Notes under the pieces: generated by a model
The model's database searches: none
The model's input: the letters and a program-made list of their open reading frames with translations, nothing else
What the model was told of the DNA's origin: nothing
Position numbers and translations under genes: made by a program
Assembly (NCBI RefSeq): GCF_003545815.1
Contig: NZ_PDUW01000004.1
Coordinates: 1 to 64,000, forward strand
From: Pusillimonas caeni
Lineage (GTDB): Bacteria > Pseudomonadota > Gammaproteobacteria > Burkholderiales > Burkholderiaceae_B
Length of the DNA: 64,000 nucleotides
Reading direction: 5' to 3'
Shown here: one piece after another, positions 40,232 to 49,006 of the stretch
Position numbering within the stretch: the stretch's first letter is position 1
How the letters are laid out: every line of letters begins with the position of its first letter

Positions 40232-40243
40232 AGTGGACTGAAC

Positions 40244-40249
40244 ATTGTA
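40244..40249 (-). promoter_or_regulatory. Probable -10 element of ssrA
   Basis: TACAAT on the minus strand lies 12 bases before the mature tmRNA 5' end, which would leave a short leader for RNase P to remove. No good -35 hexamer is present. Confidence 0.5.
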
Positions 40250-40372
40250 TCTCACAATGCAAACTATTTGATGGTTCGGGCGCCATTTAGTTCCCCAAGC
40301 CATTGATTTCGTACCGGACACGCTTGCCGCAGCAAGCGAATGGCCGCCTTGGCCGACGGCAAGGCCGGGCCG

Positions 40373-40978
40373 CTATCTCCACATCGGGTACAAGGAGGCC
40401 ACCAGGAGCAGGGCCATGGCCCGGTTGAAACGGCGCCGGCGGGACGGGTTGTCCAGGACCGGCCGGATCAGGCTGCCGCATCCGGTCCACAGGGCGACGC
40501 AAGGCAGGACGATGAGCGTCCAAACCGACGAGAGGATGACGACGTAGACCAGATGGTTGTCCGTCGGCGTGTAGGCGCTCAGGGCGGCCACGGCCATGGT
40601 CCACGATTTCGGATTGACCCACTGGAAAGCGGCTGCATCGAGAAAACCCAACGGCCCCGCGCCGATCCGGCCGTGCCCACCGCTGCCGGATGGCGTGGAC
40701 GCGGCCATTCTCCAAGCAAGGTAAAGCAGATAGGCCGTCCCGAGGTAGCGCAGCCAGACATAGAGGTCGGGAAACGACCGGAATACGGCGCCCAGTCCCA
40801 GGCCTATCGACAGCACCGTCAGGAAGAATCCGCTTGCCACGCCCAGCATGTGCGGCAACGTCCGTCGAAAACCGAAGGCCGCGCCGGATGCCAGCAGCAT
40901 TGTGTTGTTCGGCCCGGGCGTGATGGACGCCGCCAGCGCGAACAGGGAAAAGGTAAGAAGAAGATCGGCGGAAAGCAT
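40373..40978 (-). CDS. LysE/RhtB family exporter
   Basis: This 201-residue protein has about six transmembrane helices and the LysE/RhtB signature ASITPGPNNTMLLASGAAFGF near residues 17-37, plus FQWVNPKSWTMA in the second half. The family exports amino acids or related metabolites. The substrate is unknown. The ATG at 40978 is chosen because the first helix begins there. It is divergent from a MocR-type regulator with a shared operator region (41043-41147), so it is probably controlled by it. Confidence 0.88.
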   Translation of the reverse strand: MLSADLLLTFSLFALAASITPGPNNTMLLASGAAFGFRRTLPHMLGVASGFFLTVLSIGLGLGAVFRSFPDLYVWLRYLGTAYLLYLAWRMAASTPSGSGGHGRIGAGPLGFLDAAAFQWVNPKSWTMAVAALSAYTPTDNHLVYVVILSSVWTLIVLPCVALWTGCGSLIRPVLDNPSRRRRFNRAMALLLVASLYPMWR

Positions 40979-41042
40979 CGCGTCCGTTCCAGGTGCTGTC
41001 GGGGCCCCACGGCCCTGGAAGAAGATGTTCACCGATGTCGCG

Positions 41043-41147
41043 TCTGTATTAAATACACACAACAGTATGATTTTTAAGATACAGAACTATCGATTCAGCG
41101 CAAAATCACCTGAAAATTGTCTGATCTGTATCTATTCACAATACAGA
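41043..41147. promoter_or_regulatory. Operator with four TCTGTAT/ATACAGA sites
   Basis: The heptamer TCTGTAT occurs at 41043-41049 and 41125-41131. Its complement ATACAGA occurs at 41079-41085 and 41141-41147. The right-hand pair forms a 23-bp inverted repeat with a 9-base gap. All sites lie between the divergent LysE and MocR genes, which fits binding by the MocR regulator. No direct evidence assigns the site to that protein. Confidence 0.7.
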
Positions 41148-41203
41148 TTCAGCCCTACAGTGATGTTCAACCTGTTTCTTCCACACTCAGGGCCGCGTCA
41201 TTC

Positions 41204-42625
41204 ATGAGCCGCTATCTCGACCTAGCCAATACCCTGGGCAGCCGCATCGAACGGGGGCTGTACGGGGCGGGGGTCCGCCTGCCTTCGGTGCGCACCCTCA
41301 GCCTCGAGTATGGCGTCAGCCTCACTACTGTGCAGCAGGCCTATCGCTGGCTCGAAATGGCGGGCCTGGTAGAGGCCCGCCCTCGATCCGGGTGGTATGT
41401 GCCGGCGACACGGCCGGCTCCGGAACTGCCCAAGATGGGCAAGCCCGACTTGCGTCCCACCGACGTCTCGGAGTGGGGGCAGGTGCAGGAGCTTCTGGAT
41501 CTCGAAAGCGAAAGCGAGACGGTCCAATTGGGCCGCGGCATGCCCGACGTCGAGAGCCCCACCCTGCGGCCCTTGCGGGCGGCGCTCGCCCGGGAGGGCC
41601 GCCACGCGGGCATAGCCAGCCTGCATTACAACGACATGCAGGGGGTGCCCGCCCTGAGGGAACAGCTTTCCCGGCTGGCCGTGGATGCCGGCTACCTTGC
41701 GCCGCCCGACTCCCTGATCGTCACCACCGGCTGCCAGGAAGCCCTGTCTTGCGCAGTGAGAATATTGTGCGCGCCGGGCGATATCGTGGCGATCGCGTCC
41801 CCCAGCTACCATGGCATGATGCAGATACTCAAGGAGTCGGGCGTCCAGGTGTTCGAGATTCCCTCCGATCCGCTGCAGGGCATCAGCCTGGAGGCCCTGG
41901 AACTGGCGCTCGACCGCTGGCCCGTCAAAGCGATCCAGGTGACGCCCAACGCCAATAATCCCCTGGGCTACACCATGCCCGAACATCGCAGGCTGGGCCT
42001 GATCCGCCTGGCCCAACGGTTCGACGTGCCCATCATCGAGGACGACATCAACGGCGATCTGGTCTACGGCTGGCCAAGGCCCCATGCGTTGAAGGCGCTC
42101 GATGAAGACGGCCGCGTGCTGCTGTGCAGTTCGTTTTCAAAGACGCTGGCGCCGGGGCTGCGGGTGGGCTGGATAGCGCCCGGCCGCTATTTCGACAAAG
42201 CGCTGCGCATGAAATACACGGGATCGGGGCCAACAGCGGCCTTGCCGCAGATCGCGGTGGCCGAATTCTTGCAAAAGGGGCACTACCCGGCGCATCTGCG
42301 CCGGATACGGCGCCAGTATCAGCGCCAGCGCGACATCATGATCGAGTGGGTGAGGCGATATTTCCCCGAAGGCACACGCGTCAGCCATCCACAGGGGGGC
42401 TTTACGCTGTGGATCGAACTGCCCGAGTCCTTCGACACGCACGCGCTCGATTCCATGCTTAAAGATAACGGCATAGCGATCGCCCATGGAGACATCTTTT
42501 CCGCAGCGGGAAAGTACAGAAACTGCATGCGCCTGAGCCATGCCTCGGTCTTTACGCCGCGTACAGAATGGGCCGTTCGCCGCATCGGTGAAACCATCGG
42601 CGAAATACTTCACTCCACCTGTTGA
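41204..42625 (+). CDS. MocR-type regulator (GntR HTH with aminotransferase domain)
   Basis: This 473-residue fusion has an N-terminal GntR-type winged helix (residues about 1-75: RLPSVRTLSLEYGVSLTTVQ). A fold-type I PLP domain follows (VTTGCQEAL, TPNANNPLG, PLP lysine in SSFSKTLAPGLRVGW). Such proteins act as PLP- or amino-acid-responsive regulators. The ATG at 41204 starts at the HTH. It probably controls the divergent LysE exporter and possibly the following hydrolase, nine bases downstream. Confidence 0.92.
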   Translation: MSRYLDLANTLGSRIERGLYGAGVRLPSVRTLSLEYGVSLTTVQQAYRWLEMAGLVEARPRSGWYVPATRPAPELPKMGKPDLRPTDVSEWGQVQELLDLESESETVQLGRGMPDVESPTLRPLRAALAREGRHAGIASLHYNDMQGVPALREQLSRLAVDAGYLAPPDSLIVTTGCQEALSCAVRILCAPGDIVAIASPSYHGMMQILKESGVQVFEIPSDPLQGISLEALELALDRWPVKAIQVTPNANNPLGYTMPEHRRLGLIRLAQRFDVPIIEDDINGDLVYGWPRPHALKALDEDGRVLLCSSFSKTLAPGLRVGWIAPGRYFDKALRMKYTGSGPTAALPQIAVAEFLQKGHYPAHLRRIRRQYQRQRDIMIEWVRRYFPEGTRVSHPQGGFTLWIELPESFDTHALDSMLKDNGIAIAHGDIFSAAGKYRNCMRLSHASVFTPRTEWAVRRIGETIGEILHSTC

Positions 42626-42633
42626 GGCAGCGC

Positions 42634-43572
42634 ATGTCCCGTTCCATAGAAATCCCCGCGGCCGATGGCTACCCGCTTGGCGGGTTCGAGCGGCGCCACG
42701 CCGGAGAGAATGCTGCCGCGCGTCCACTGGCCATCGTCAATCCGGCCACTTCGGTGCGCTGCCGCTACTACTCGCGCTTTGCCGATTATCTGCATCAGCA
42801 TGGCTGGGACGTCATCACCTACGACTATCGCGGCATCGGCGAGTCCCGCCGCAGTTCGTTAAGGGGTTTCCGTGCCGACTGGATCGACTGGGGGCAGCGC
42901 GATTTCGAAGGCGTGCTGCAGTACGCGGAGCGCGGCTTCCCGGGGCAGCCGATCGACGTCGTGGGGCATTCGGCGGGCGGCTTCGTCATCGGCCTGGCGC
43001 CGTCGGCGCACCGGATACGCCGGATTTTCACCATGGGAGCGCAATATGCCTACTGGCGTGATTATCTGCCCGAACAGCGCCGGAGCATGTTTTGGAAATG
43101 GCATGTAGTGATGCCCGTCCTGGCCGTGGCGCTGGGCTATTTTCCGGCAAAGCGGCTGGGCTGGATGGAGGACACGCCGAAAGGCGTGGCGCTGGACTGG
43201 GCGCACATGGGGCCGTGTTTCGAAGACTCCGTGCGCCGTGGCGTCGAAACCGATGAAGGCCTGCCCGAGGCCGTCGCCCTGGCCCGGAACTTCCGCAATG
43301 TCAGCGCTCCGATTCTAGCGCTGGGCACGGACGATGATCCATACGGGACCGAGGCCGCGCTGGACCGTCTACTGAAGTACTACAGCGCCAGCGAGCGCCG
43401 CCACCTCCGGCTCAGCCCCCGCGATGTCGGCCACGACGAGATCGGCCATTTCGCGTTTTTCCATGAGCGCTTTCGAGACGTCCTGTGGCCTTACGCACTG
43501 GAATGGCTGCGCGGCGCCGGCCTTCCGCTGGGCTTTCAAGGACGCCTGAAGGTCGTGTCGTCCGAGGGATGA
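42634..43572 (+). CDS. Alpha/beta hydrolase
   Basis: This 312-residue alpha/beta-hydrolase-fold protein has the nucleophile elbow DVVGHSAGGFV near residue 112. The likely acid is in LALGTDDDPYG, and a catalytic His lies late (GHDEIGHFAFF). The oxyanion segment IVNPATSVRCRYY is typical of a YheT/serine-aminopeptidase-like group. The substrate is unknown. The ATG at 42634 is preceded by TTGAGG. Nine bases separate it from the MocR gene. Confidence 0.85.
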   Translation: MSRSIEIPAADGYPLGGFERRHAGENAAARPLAIVNPATSVRCRYYSRFADYLHQHGWDVITYDYRGIGESRRSSLRGFRADWIDWGQRDFEGVLQYAERGFPGQPIDVVGHSAGGFVIGLAPSAHRIRRIFTMGAQYAYWRDYLPEQRRSMFWKWHVVMPVLAVALGYFPAKRLGWMEDTPKGVALDWAHMGPCFEDSVRRGVETDEGLPEAVALARNFRNVSAPILALGTDDDPYGTEAALDRLLKYYSASERRHLRLSPRDVGHDEIGHFAFFHERFRDVLWPYALEWLRGAGLPLGFQGRLKVVSSEG

Positions 43573-43589
43573 ATGAATTTCATGCAAAA

Positions 43590-43620
43590 CTTTGCCTGGG
43601 GGCGGCCCCGCGGCCAAAAA
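43590..43620. repeat. Partial copy of the terminator-like repeat (R3)
   Basis: TTTGCCTGGGGGCGGCCCCG followed by CGGCC and an A-run resembles the last third of repeats R1 and R2. It sits directly before the ribosome-binding site of the DinB-family gene. The match is short and could be coincidental GC-rich sequence. Confidence 0.4.
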
Positions 43621-43629
43621 GGAGGCTCC

Positions 43630-44166
43630 ATGACTGATCCGGACATGTTGCAGGTGATGGCGGGCTACAACCGCTGGATGAACGAAAGGCTTTACGACGT
43701 GTGCGCCGGAATGAGCGACGAAGAACGCAAGCGGGACATGAAGGCCTTTTTCGGCAGCATCCATAAGACATTCAACCATATCCTGCTGGCCGACCGCGTC
43801 TGGCTGGGGCGGCTGGCGGCACAGCCGTTCGAAGTCCATTCCCTCGATCAGGAGCTGTATGCCGATTTCCAGGCCCTGGCTCGCGAGCGGGCGATGACGG
43901 ACTCCGAGATCGAAGACACCGTATCCAATCTGAGCCCGGAGCGTCTGAAAGAGTCCATCACCTACCGGTCCATTTCCCGGCGCCAGGAGGCAACGCTTCC
44001 ATGCGGGCTCATATTGCTTCACATGTTCAACCACCAGACCCACCACCGTGGCCAGGTCACGGCCATCATGTCGCAGCTGGGCCGCGACTTCGGCGTCACG
44101 GACCTGATCGCTTTCCCCGGAGCGAACCACATGCTGCACTCCGGAGGCCCCCGCCATGAACGATGA
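43630..44166 (+). CDS. DinB-family protein
   Basis: This 178-residue four-helix protein has the DinB/YfiT metal-binding histidines: one in FNHILLADRVWLG near residue 52 and the pair in NHQTHHRGQVTAI near residues 137-149. Family members are often thiol-dependent metalloenzymes (bacillithiol, mycothiol or glutathione transferases). None can be assigned here. AAAAAGGAGG precedes the ATG at 43630. It overlaps the SDR gene by 11 bases. Confidence 0.88.
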   Translation: MTDPDMLQVMAGYNRWMNERLYDVCAGMSDEERKRDMKAFFGSIHKTFNHILLADRVWLGRLAAQPFEVHSLDQELYADFQALARERAMTDSEIEDTVSNLSPERLKESITYRSISRRQEATLPCGLILLHMFNHQTHHRGQVTAIMSQLGRDFGVTDLIAFPGANHMLHSGGPRHER

Positions 44167-44923
44167 TCAGCGACCCGGCGCCGGTCAGGGCGTCATGCTC
44201 ATTACCGGTGCCGGTCGCGGCATCGGCGCGGCAACGGCGCTGGCGGCGGCCCGCTCGGGGCACGATGTCGTACTGAACTATTCACGCGACGAGCAGGCGG
44301 TACGAGCCGTCGCCGAGTCGATCCGCGCCATGGGGCGCAAAGCCCGCATAATCCAGGCGGACGTCGGCCAGCCTGGCGACATCCGGCGCATGTTCGATGA
44401 AATCGAGACCGAGGCGGGCGCGCTCTACGCTCTGGTGAACAATGCGGGAATCACAGGGCCAATAAGCTCCTTCATGGACACGACCGATGCCACCATCGAG
44501 CAAGTGTTCCGGGTCAATGTGCTGGGGGCAATGCAGTGCGCGCGCGAGGCGCTCGCCAATTTTGGCCGCCATGGGACGCGCGGCGTGATCGTCAACGTTT
44601 CTTCAATTGCCGCGCGAACAGGCAGCCCCGGCGAATACGTGCATTACGCGGCCAGCAAGGCCGCGCTGGAAGCCTTTACCCTGGGCCTGGCAAAGGAAGT
44701 CGCCGCCGAGGGCATCCGAGTCTGCGGCCTGGCGCCGGGCAGCACCTTGACGGGCATTCATGCCGCCGCCGGCGAGCCCGGCCGGCCGGCGCGGATAGCG
44801 CCAAAAATCCCCTTGGGGCGCTTGGCTGAACCCGCCGAAATCGCGGAAGCCATTGTCTGGCTGGCGTCTCCAAGCGCTTCGTACGTCACCGGCACTACGC
44901 TGGCCTGTGCCGGAGGACTCTAG
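44156..44923 (+). CDS. Short-chain dehydrogenase/reductase
   Basis: This 255-residue classical SDR has the cofactor motif LITGAGRGIGAAT near residue 15, NNAG and the catalytic Ser (VNVSSIAARTG) and YVHYAASK. The N-terminal basic residue after the strand (NYSRDE) favours NADP. The substrate is unknown. It overlaps the DinB-family gene and converges on the SRPBCC gene with a seven-base gap. Confidence 0.9.
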   Translation: MNDDQRPGAGQGVMLITGAGRGIGAATALAAARSGHDVVLNYSRDEQAVRAVAESIRAMGRKARIIQADVGQPGDIRRMFDEIETEAGALYALVNNAGITGPISSFMDTTDATIEQVFRVNVLGAMQCAREALANFGRHGTRGVIVNVSSIAARTGSPGEYVHYAASKAALEAFTLGLAKEVAAEGIRVCGLAPGSTLTGIHAAAGEPGRPARIAPKIPLGRLAEPAEIAEAIVWLASPSASYVTGTTLACAGGL

Positions 44924-44930
44924 GGCCTGG

Positions 44931-45377
44931 CTACTCCGCCGGAATTTCCGGCTCGACCAGCCGGGCGAGCAGCTCGAGCGACTGCTGCCACCCCATCCGG
45001 CAGGCCTCGGCCGGAATGACGTCGGGCAGGCCGGCCTGTTCGACCGTGAGCTCGGTGCCGGTGGATACCGGGCGCAGCAGATAGGTGGTCACGATCTCGC
45101 CGGGAAGATTCGGGTCGTCGAAGCGGTCGGTCGCGACGATTTTTTCGTTGGGTGCGAGTTCACGGTATTCGCCCCCGAAGCTGTGCGTCTGGCCGTTGGT
45201 GAAATTGACGAACGAGATGCGGAAGCGCCCGCCGACACGCGCGTCGAGCTCATGCACGACGGCGGTGAAGCCATCGGGCGGGTTCCATTTCGCCAAGGCG
45301 GCCGGATCGAGCAAGGCGCGGTACACGCGCTCGGCCGGTGCGCTGAACACCCGGATCTGGGTCAGGGAATAAGGCAT
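44931..45377 (-). CDS. SRPBCC (AHSA1-like) domain protein
   Basis: This 148-residue protein has the START/AHSA1 fold: FSAPAERVYRALLDPAALAKW at the N-terminus, GGRFRISF in the central strands and a C-terminal helix with MGWQQSLELLARLVE. Such proteins bind hydrophobic ligands in a cavity. The ligand is unknown. AAGGAGAAAC precedes the ATG. It ends the tetR-VOC-SRPBCC run. Confidence 0.88.
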   Translation of the reverse strand: MPYSLTQIRVFSAPAERVYRALLDPAALAKWNPPDGFTAVVHELDARVGGRFRISFVNFTNGQTHSFGGEYRELAPNEKIVATDRFDDPNLPGEIVTTYLLRPVSTGTELTVEQAGLPDVIPAEACRMGWQQSLELLARLVEPEIPAE

Positions 45378-45389
45378 GGTGTTTCTCCT

Positions 45390-45821
45390 TCACGCTTGGG
45401 GGGGAGACTCGGGCGCCGCCATCACCATCCATTGCACGCCGAAACGATCCAGCAGCATGCCGTAGCAGGGCGAGAAGAATGTGGGGCCCAGCGGCATGAT
45501 GACGCGGCCTTCATGGGACAACCGCTCGAATGCGGCACCCGCCTCGTCTTCGCTTTCGTATTGCAGGGTCAGGCTGAAGCCGCGAAAACCGCCGCTTTCC
45601 ATCGGCACGCCGTCGCTGAGCATCAAACGCTGCCCCTGGATGAGCAGGCTGCCGTGCAGGATTTTTTGCGGGCCGCCCGGCGGCATGCATTCCGCCGGTA
45701 TGGGATCGGGGCAGTCCGCATAGCGCATTGCCGCTTCGCGCTGGGCGCCCAGCGCCTTTTCATAGAAAGCCATGGCCTCCTCGGCCTGGCCGTCGAAGAA
45801 CAGGTAGGGTTCTATCTTCAT
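45390..45821 (-). CDS. VOC-superfamily (PhnB-like) protein
   Basis: This 143-residue glyoxalase-fold protein begins MKIEPYLFFDGQAEEAMAFY, as in the PhnB/3-demethylubiquinone-like VOC subgroup. That subgroup lacks a known catalytic role in most cases. AAGGAGACGTCA fixes the ATG at 45821, which overlaps the regulator stop by four bases. Confidence 0.88.
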   Translation of the reverse strand: MKIEPYLFFDGQAEEAMAFYEKALGAQREAAMRYADCPDPIPAECMPPGGPQKILHGSLLIQGQRLMLSDGVPMESGGFRGFSLTLQYESEDEAGAAFERLSHEGRVIMPLGPTFFSPCYGMLLDRFGVQWMVMAAPESPPQA

Positions 45822-46483
45822 TGACGTCTCCTTGGGGTGGATGATGGGAGCAGAAGCTCCAGGTAACGGCGCAAGTGGCCGATGGCGTCGAGCACGAGGC
45901 CCGGATCGTTGCCCGCCTTGGCAAGGACGAAAGCGCCCTGCAGCACCGCCTGCGTATAGCGGGCCAGGCTTTCGGCCTCGCCGCCGGCGCCGGCCGCATG
46001 GCATTCGAGCGCAGACTGGATGGTCGGCACCAACGTTTGCGCGTGAGCCTCGATGCCGGCGTCGCAGGCCGCCCTGAGCGCAGGATGGCTGGCGAAGGTT
46101 TCCTGCGCCAGCGTGCCCAGCAGGCACGTGAACTCGGGCAGTTCGCCCTGTACCAGTTGCGCGCGAAAATCGAGATAGGACAGCAAGCGTTCGCGCGCGT
46201 CTTCGATGCGCCAGTACGGCGCATCGGCAAACAAGGCCGCCGTGACCTCGTTCCAATGTTCGATTGCGGTCAGCGCGGCCGCCTCCTTGCTTTCAAAGTG
46301 GTGGAAGAAGCTGCCTTTGGTGACGCCCGCGGCGCGGCACAGGTCGTCGACCGTGGTGGCGGCGTAACCCTGGGCGCGAAATACGCCCAGGGCGGCGTCG
46401 AGGATGCGGCCGCGCGAGGCGGCGCCCCGGGCGGAGCCCCCTGCCGTGGACTGTATTGTCGATCGATGTGTTTTCTGTTTCAT
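45818..46483 (-). CDS. TetR-family transcriptional regulator
   Basis: This 221-residue regulator has the TetR helix-turn-helix TTVDDLCRAAGVTKGSFFHHF near residues 43-63 and a C-terminal ligand domain with DAPYWRIEDARERL (AcrR-like). The ATG at 46483 gives a basic N-terminal arm. An inverted repeat just upstream (46494-46518) is a likely autoregulatory operator. It heads the VOC-SRPBCC operon and is divergent from the sulfatase. Confidence 0.92.
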   Translation of the reverse strand: MKQKTHRSTIQSTAGGSARGAASRGRILDAALGVFRAQGYAATTVDDLCRAAGVTKGSFFHHFESKEAAALTAIEHWNEVTAALFADAPYWRIEDARERLLSYLDFRAQLVQGELPEFTCLLGTLAQETFASHPALRAACDAGIEAHAQTLVPTIQSALECHAAGAGGEAESLARYTQAVLQGAFVLAKAGNDPGLVLDAIGHLRRYLELLLPSSTPRRRQ

Positions 46484-46493
46484 GACTCTTGCA

Positions 46494-46518
46494 CAAACCA
46501 TACCAACTGGTTGGTTTG
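46494..46518. promoter_or_regulatory. Probable TetR-family operator
   Basis: CAAACCA (46494-46500) and TGGTTTG (46512-46518) are perfect inverted arms around TACCAACTGGT. This is the size and shape of a TetR-family palindrome. It sits 11 bases upstream of the regulator start and 144 bases before the divergent sulfatase. Confidence 0.65.
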
Positions 46519-46661
46519 ATCTTAAACCAAGGCAGTCCATATGCGCAATGCAAAAGCCGCCTTTGAAAAAATATTGCGTAAAAAGGTGTATCGGATTTAT
46601 GCTGGCGCCTACATTTGGACACATCCGGCCGGCCTTCGCGCGGCCTCTGGCGAGATCGAAC

Positions 46662-48995
46662 ATGACAATAACTCCGCGCCGCAAATTGCCCGGCCTGCTC
46701 CTGACCACCGCGTCCGCTCTCATGCTGGCAGGCTGCTCCAGCGGCGGCAACGATTCGAAGCCCGCGCCGCCGCCAACGGCCTCCAACATTCTGTTCATCG
46801 TGCTCGACGACCTCGGTCTCGACCAACTGACCTCTTACGGCTACGGCGGTGCGGTGCCGCCCAAGACACCCAACCTGACGGCCATCGCCAAGGCGGGCCT
46901 GCAGTTCCGCCAGGCCTGGGCCATGCCCACCTGCACGCCCACCCGCGCCACGTTTTTCACGGGCCGATATCCGTCCAACACCAATATCCTGAACGCGGTG
47001 GTGTCGACCGACCTGGCCAATTCCGAGATTTCACCTTACGAAGTGACGCTGCCCAAGCTCTTGCGCACCCAAGGCTATGCCAGCGCGCTGATTGGAAAAA
47101 TGCACCTGACGGGCACCGACCTGGGCACGGCCGCCAACCTGCCCTATGGCCACCAGACCATGTGGAAGCTGGGCTGGGACTACTTCGACGGCTATCTCGA
47201 CGGCGCCCCCTATCCCATCGACACCCGCGCCGGCCTCAGCAACGTGGCCGAAGGCACATACAAATGCGGCTTCGTCTCGAACACGACGATGGACCCGGCC
47301 AATGGCGCCGATTTCGGCGCCTGCTATGCCGCGACCGGCGGTTGCGAGTCCATCGCCCGCGGCGAAGGCATTGCCACGCCGGGCCGCAGCTGCATGGAAC
47401 GCGGCGGCATCTTCGATCCCGGCCAGTCCTGCCAGGCCACCCCGCCCGGCCACCTCGACTTCAGCGCGCAGAACGGCTACTACACAGGCGAGTTCATCCA
47501 AAGCTGGGCCGACGGCCGCACGCGCAAAACCACGGCGGCCGACCCCTCGGCGCGCGGCTACCGCAGCACCATGGAAACCGACCGCGCCGTGGCCTGGGCC
47601 AGCCAACAAGGCGAGGACAAGCCCTGGATGATGTCGGTGGGCTATTCGGCCATCCACGCCCCGCTGCAAGTGCCGCCCTTGTCGCTGATTTCGGAATCGA
47701 CTCCGGGCCGAAACGACAACCTGCTCTGCTCGCCCGCCAGCGATATCGAAGGCGTGCCGGGCCAGATCACCGCTACCATCGACGCCCACATCATCACCAA
47801 TCTGATGGTGGAGGCCATGGACAAGGAAATCGGTCGCCTGCTGGTCGAGCTGAACCTTGCCGCCTGGAACGAAGACGGCACACTGAACTACCAGCCCGAA
47901 AAAACCAATACCCTGGTGGTCGTCATGGGCGACAACGGCACCTACGTCAACAGCGTGAAATTCACCGAGCCGGGCCGGTTCGATCCCACCCGTGCCAAAG
48001 GCTTCGCCTACCAGACCGGCGTATCGGTGCCCCTGCTGGTGGCCGGCCCCATGGTGAAAGACCCCGGCCGCGAAATTTCGCACCAGGTCAGTTCACCCGA
48101 TCTTTACCGATTGTTCGCGGAAGTCGCCGGCGCCGATGTGGAAACCGAAGTACCGGCCAGCCGGCCGGTGGACGCCCAGCCCATGCTGGCCTATCTGACC
48201 ACCCCCGGCCAGGGCCCCATCCGTTCCTTGAATTTCTCTGAAATGGGCACGAACTTCACCAATCCGGCCACCACCCTTACGCCGCAGCCTTGCGTGGTGG
48301 AAGCCGCCAATGTGTGCTTTACCATCTTTCCCAACAAGGCCTTGTGCGAAGACCAGAGCGGCGTCTGGTACGGGGCCGACTCCGGACTGGCCGGCGTGCC
48401 CGCGGAGGGCTTCAGCCAATGCGGCCAGGTCATGTCCTACCGCAAGGCGCTGGATGCCGGCGACCAAACCGACGTCCTGCCCGACTCGCAAAAGGCCGTC
48501 AGCGACGGCCGCTACAAGCTGGTGCGCCTGAACCGCAAGACCTACACCACGGACACCGCCAACCCGATCAACGCGACGTATCTGGACAACCAGAATACCG
48601 ACGAGCTCTATCAGATCGACATGGCCGTGCCCAACCCGACGCTGGACCGAAGCGGCAGCGCCATCGCCATCGGCTCGCCCACCATCACCGACCCGCTGCC
48701 CGCCGAGGCGCAGCAAGCCTACGCCAGGCTCAAGGCCGAAATGGACGAACGCGATCAGGTGGCCAGCTACAACTACCAGTACGATAAGCTGCACTGCCCG
48801 GGCGACGGCAACCGCGACGGCGTGGTCGACCAGGCCGACCTGGACAACTGGGCCGAGCTCAGCCGCTTGAACCTGAACAACGGCGTGGCGCAATCGAGCT
48901 GGTACGACTTCAACCATGACGGCAAGACCGACGCCGCCGACCGTGCCATCATCGAGGCCGGCCTGGGCGCGGCCTGCGCGCTGAGCCCCGCTTGA
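46662..48995 (+). CDS. Lipoprotein sulfatase with EF-hand-like repeats
   Basis: This 777-residue protein of the type I sulfatase family has a signal peptide with lipobox LMLAGC (C about residue 25). The metal and active-site motifs are ILFIVLDDLGLDQ, the formylglycine signature CTPTRATFFTGRYPS with Cys91, GKMHL, and MGDNGTY. The C-terminal 60 residues hold two Ca-binding-like repeats (DGNRDGVVDQADL and DFNHDGKTDAADR), resembling a dockerin or EF-hand pair. A formylglycine-generating enzyme is needed but none is adjacent. The substrate is unknown. It starts 178 bases from the divergent TetR gene. Confidence 0.88.
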   Translation: MTITPRRKLPGLLLTTASALMLAGCSSGGNDSKPAPPPTASNILFIVLDDLGLDQLTSYGYGGAVPPKTPNLTAIAKAGLQFRQAWAMPTCTPTRATFFTGRYPSNTNILNAVVSTDLANSEISPYEVTLPKLLRTQGYASALIGKMHLTGTDLGTAANLPYGHQTMWKLGWDYFDGYLDGAPYPIDTRAGLSNVAEGTYKCGFVSNTTMDPANGADFGACYAATGGCESIARGEGIATPGRSCMERGGIFDPGQSCQATPPGHLDFSAQNGYYTGEFIQSWADGRTRKTTAADPSARGYRSTMETDRAVAWASQQGEDKPWMMSVGYSAIHAPLQVPPLSLISESTPGRNDNLLCSPASDIEGVPGQITATIDAHIITNLMVEAMDKEIGRLLVELNLAAWNEDGTLNYQPEKTNTLVVVMGDNGTYVNSVKFTEPGRFDPTRAKGFAYQTGVSVPLLVAGPMVKDPGREISHQVSSPDLYRLFAEVAGADVETEVPASRPVDAQPMLAYLTTPGQGPIRSLNFSEMGTNFTNPATTLTPQPCVVEAANVCFTIFPNKALCEDQSGVWYGADSGLAGVPAEGFSQCGQVMSYRKALDAGDQTDVLPDSQKAVSDGRYKLVRLNRKTYTTDTANPINATYLDNQNTDELYQIDMAVPNPTLDRSGSAIAIGSPTITDPLPAEAQQAYARLKAEMDERDQVASYNYQYDKLHCPGDGNRDGVVDQADLDNWAELSRLNLNNGVAQSSWYDFNHDGKTDAADRAIIEAGLGAACALSPA

Positions 48996-49006
48996 GCGGG
49001 GCGCGC

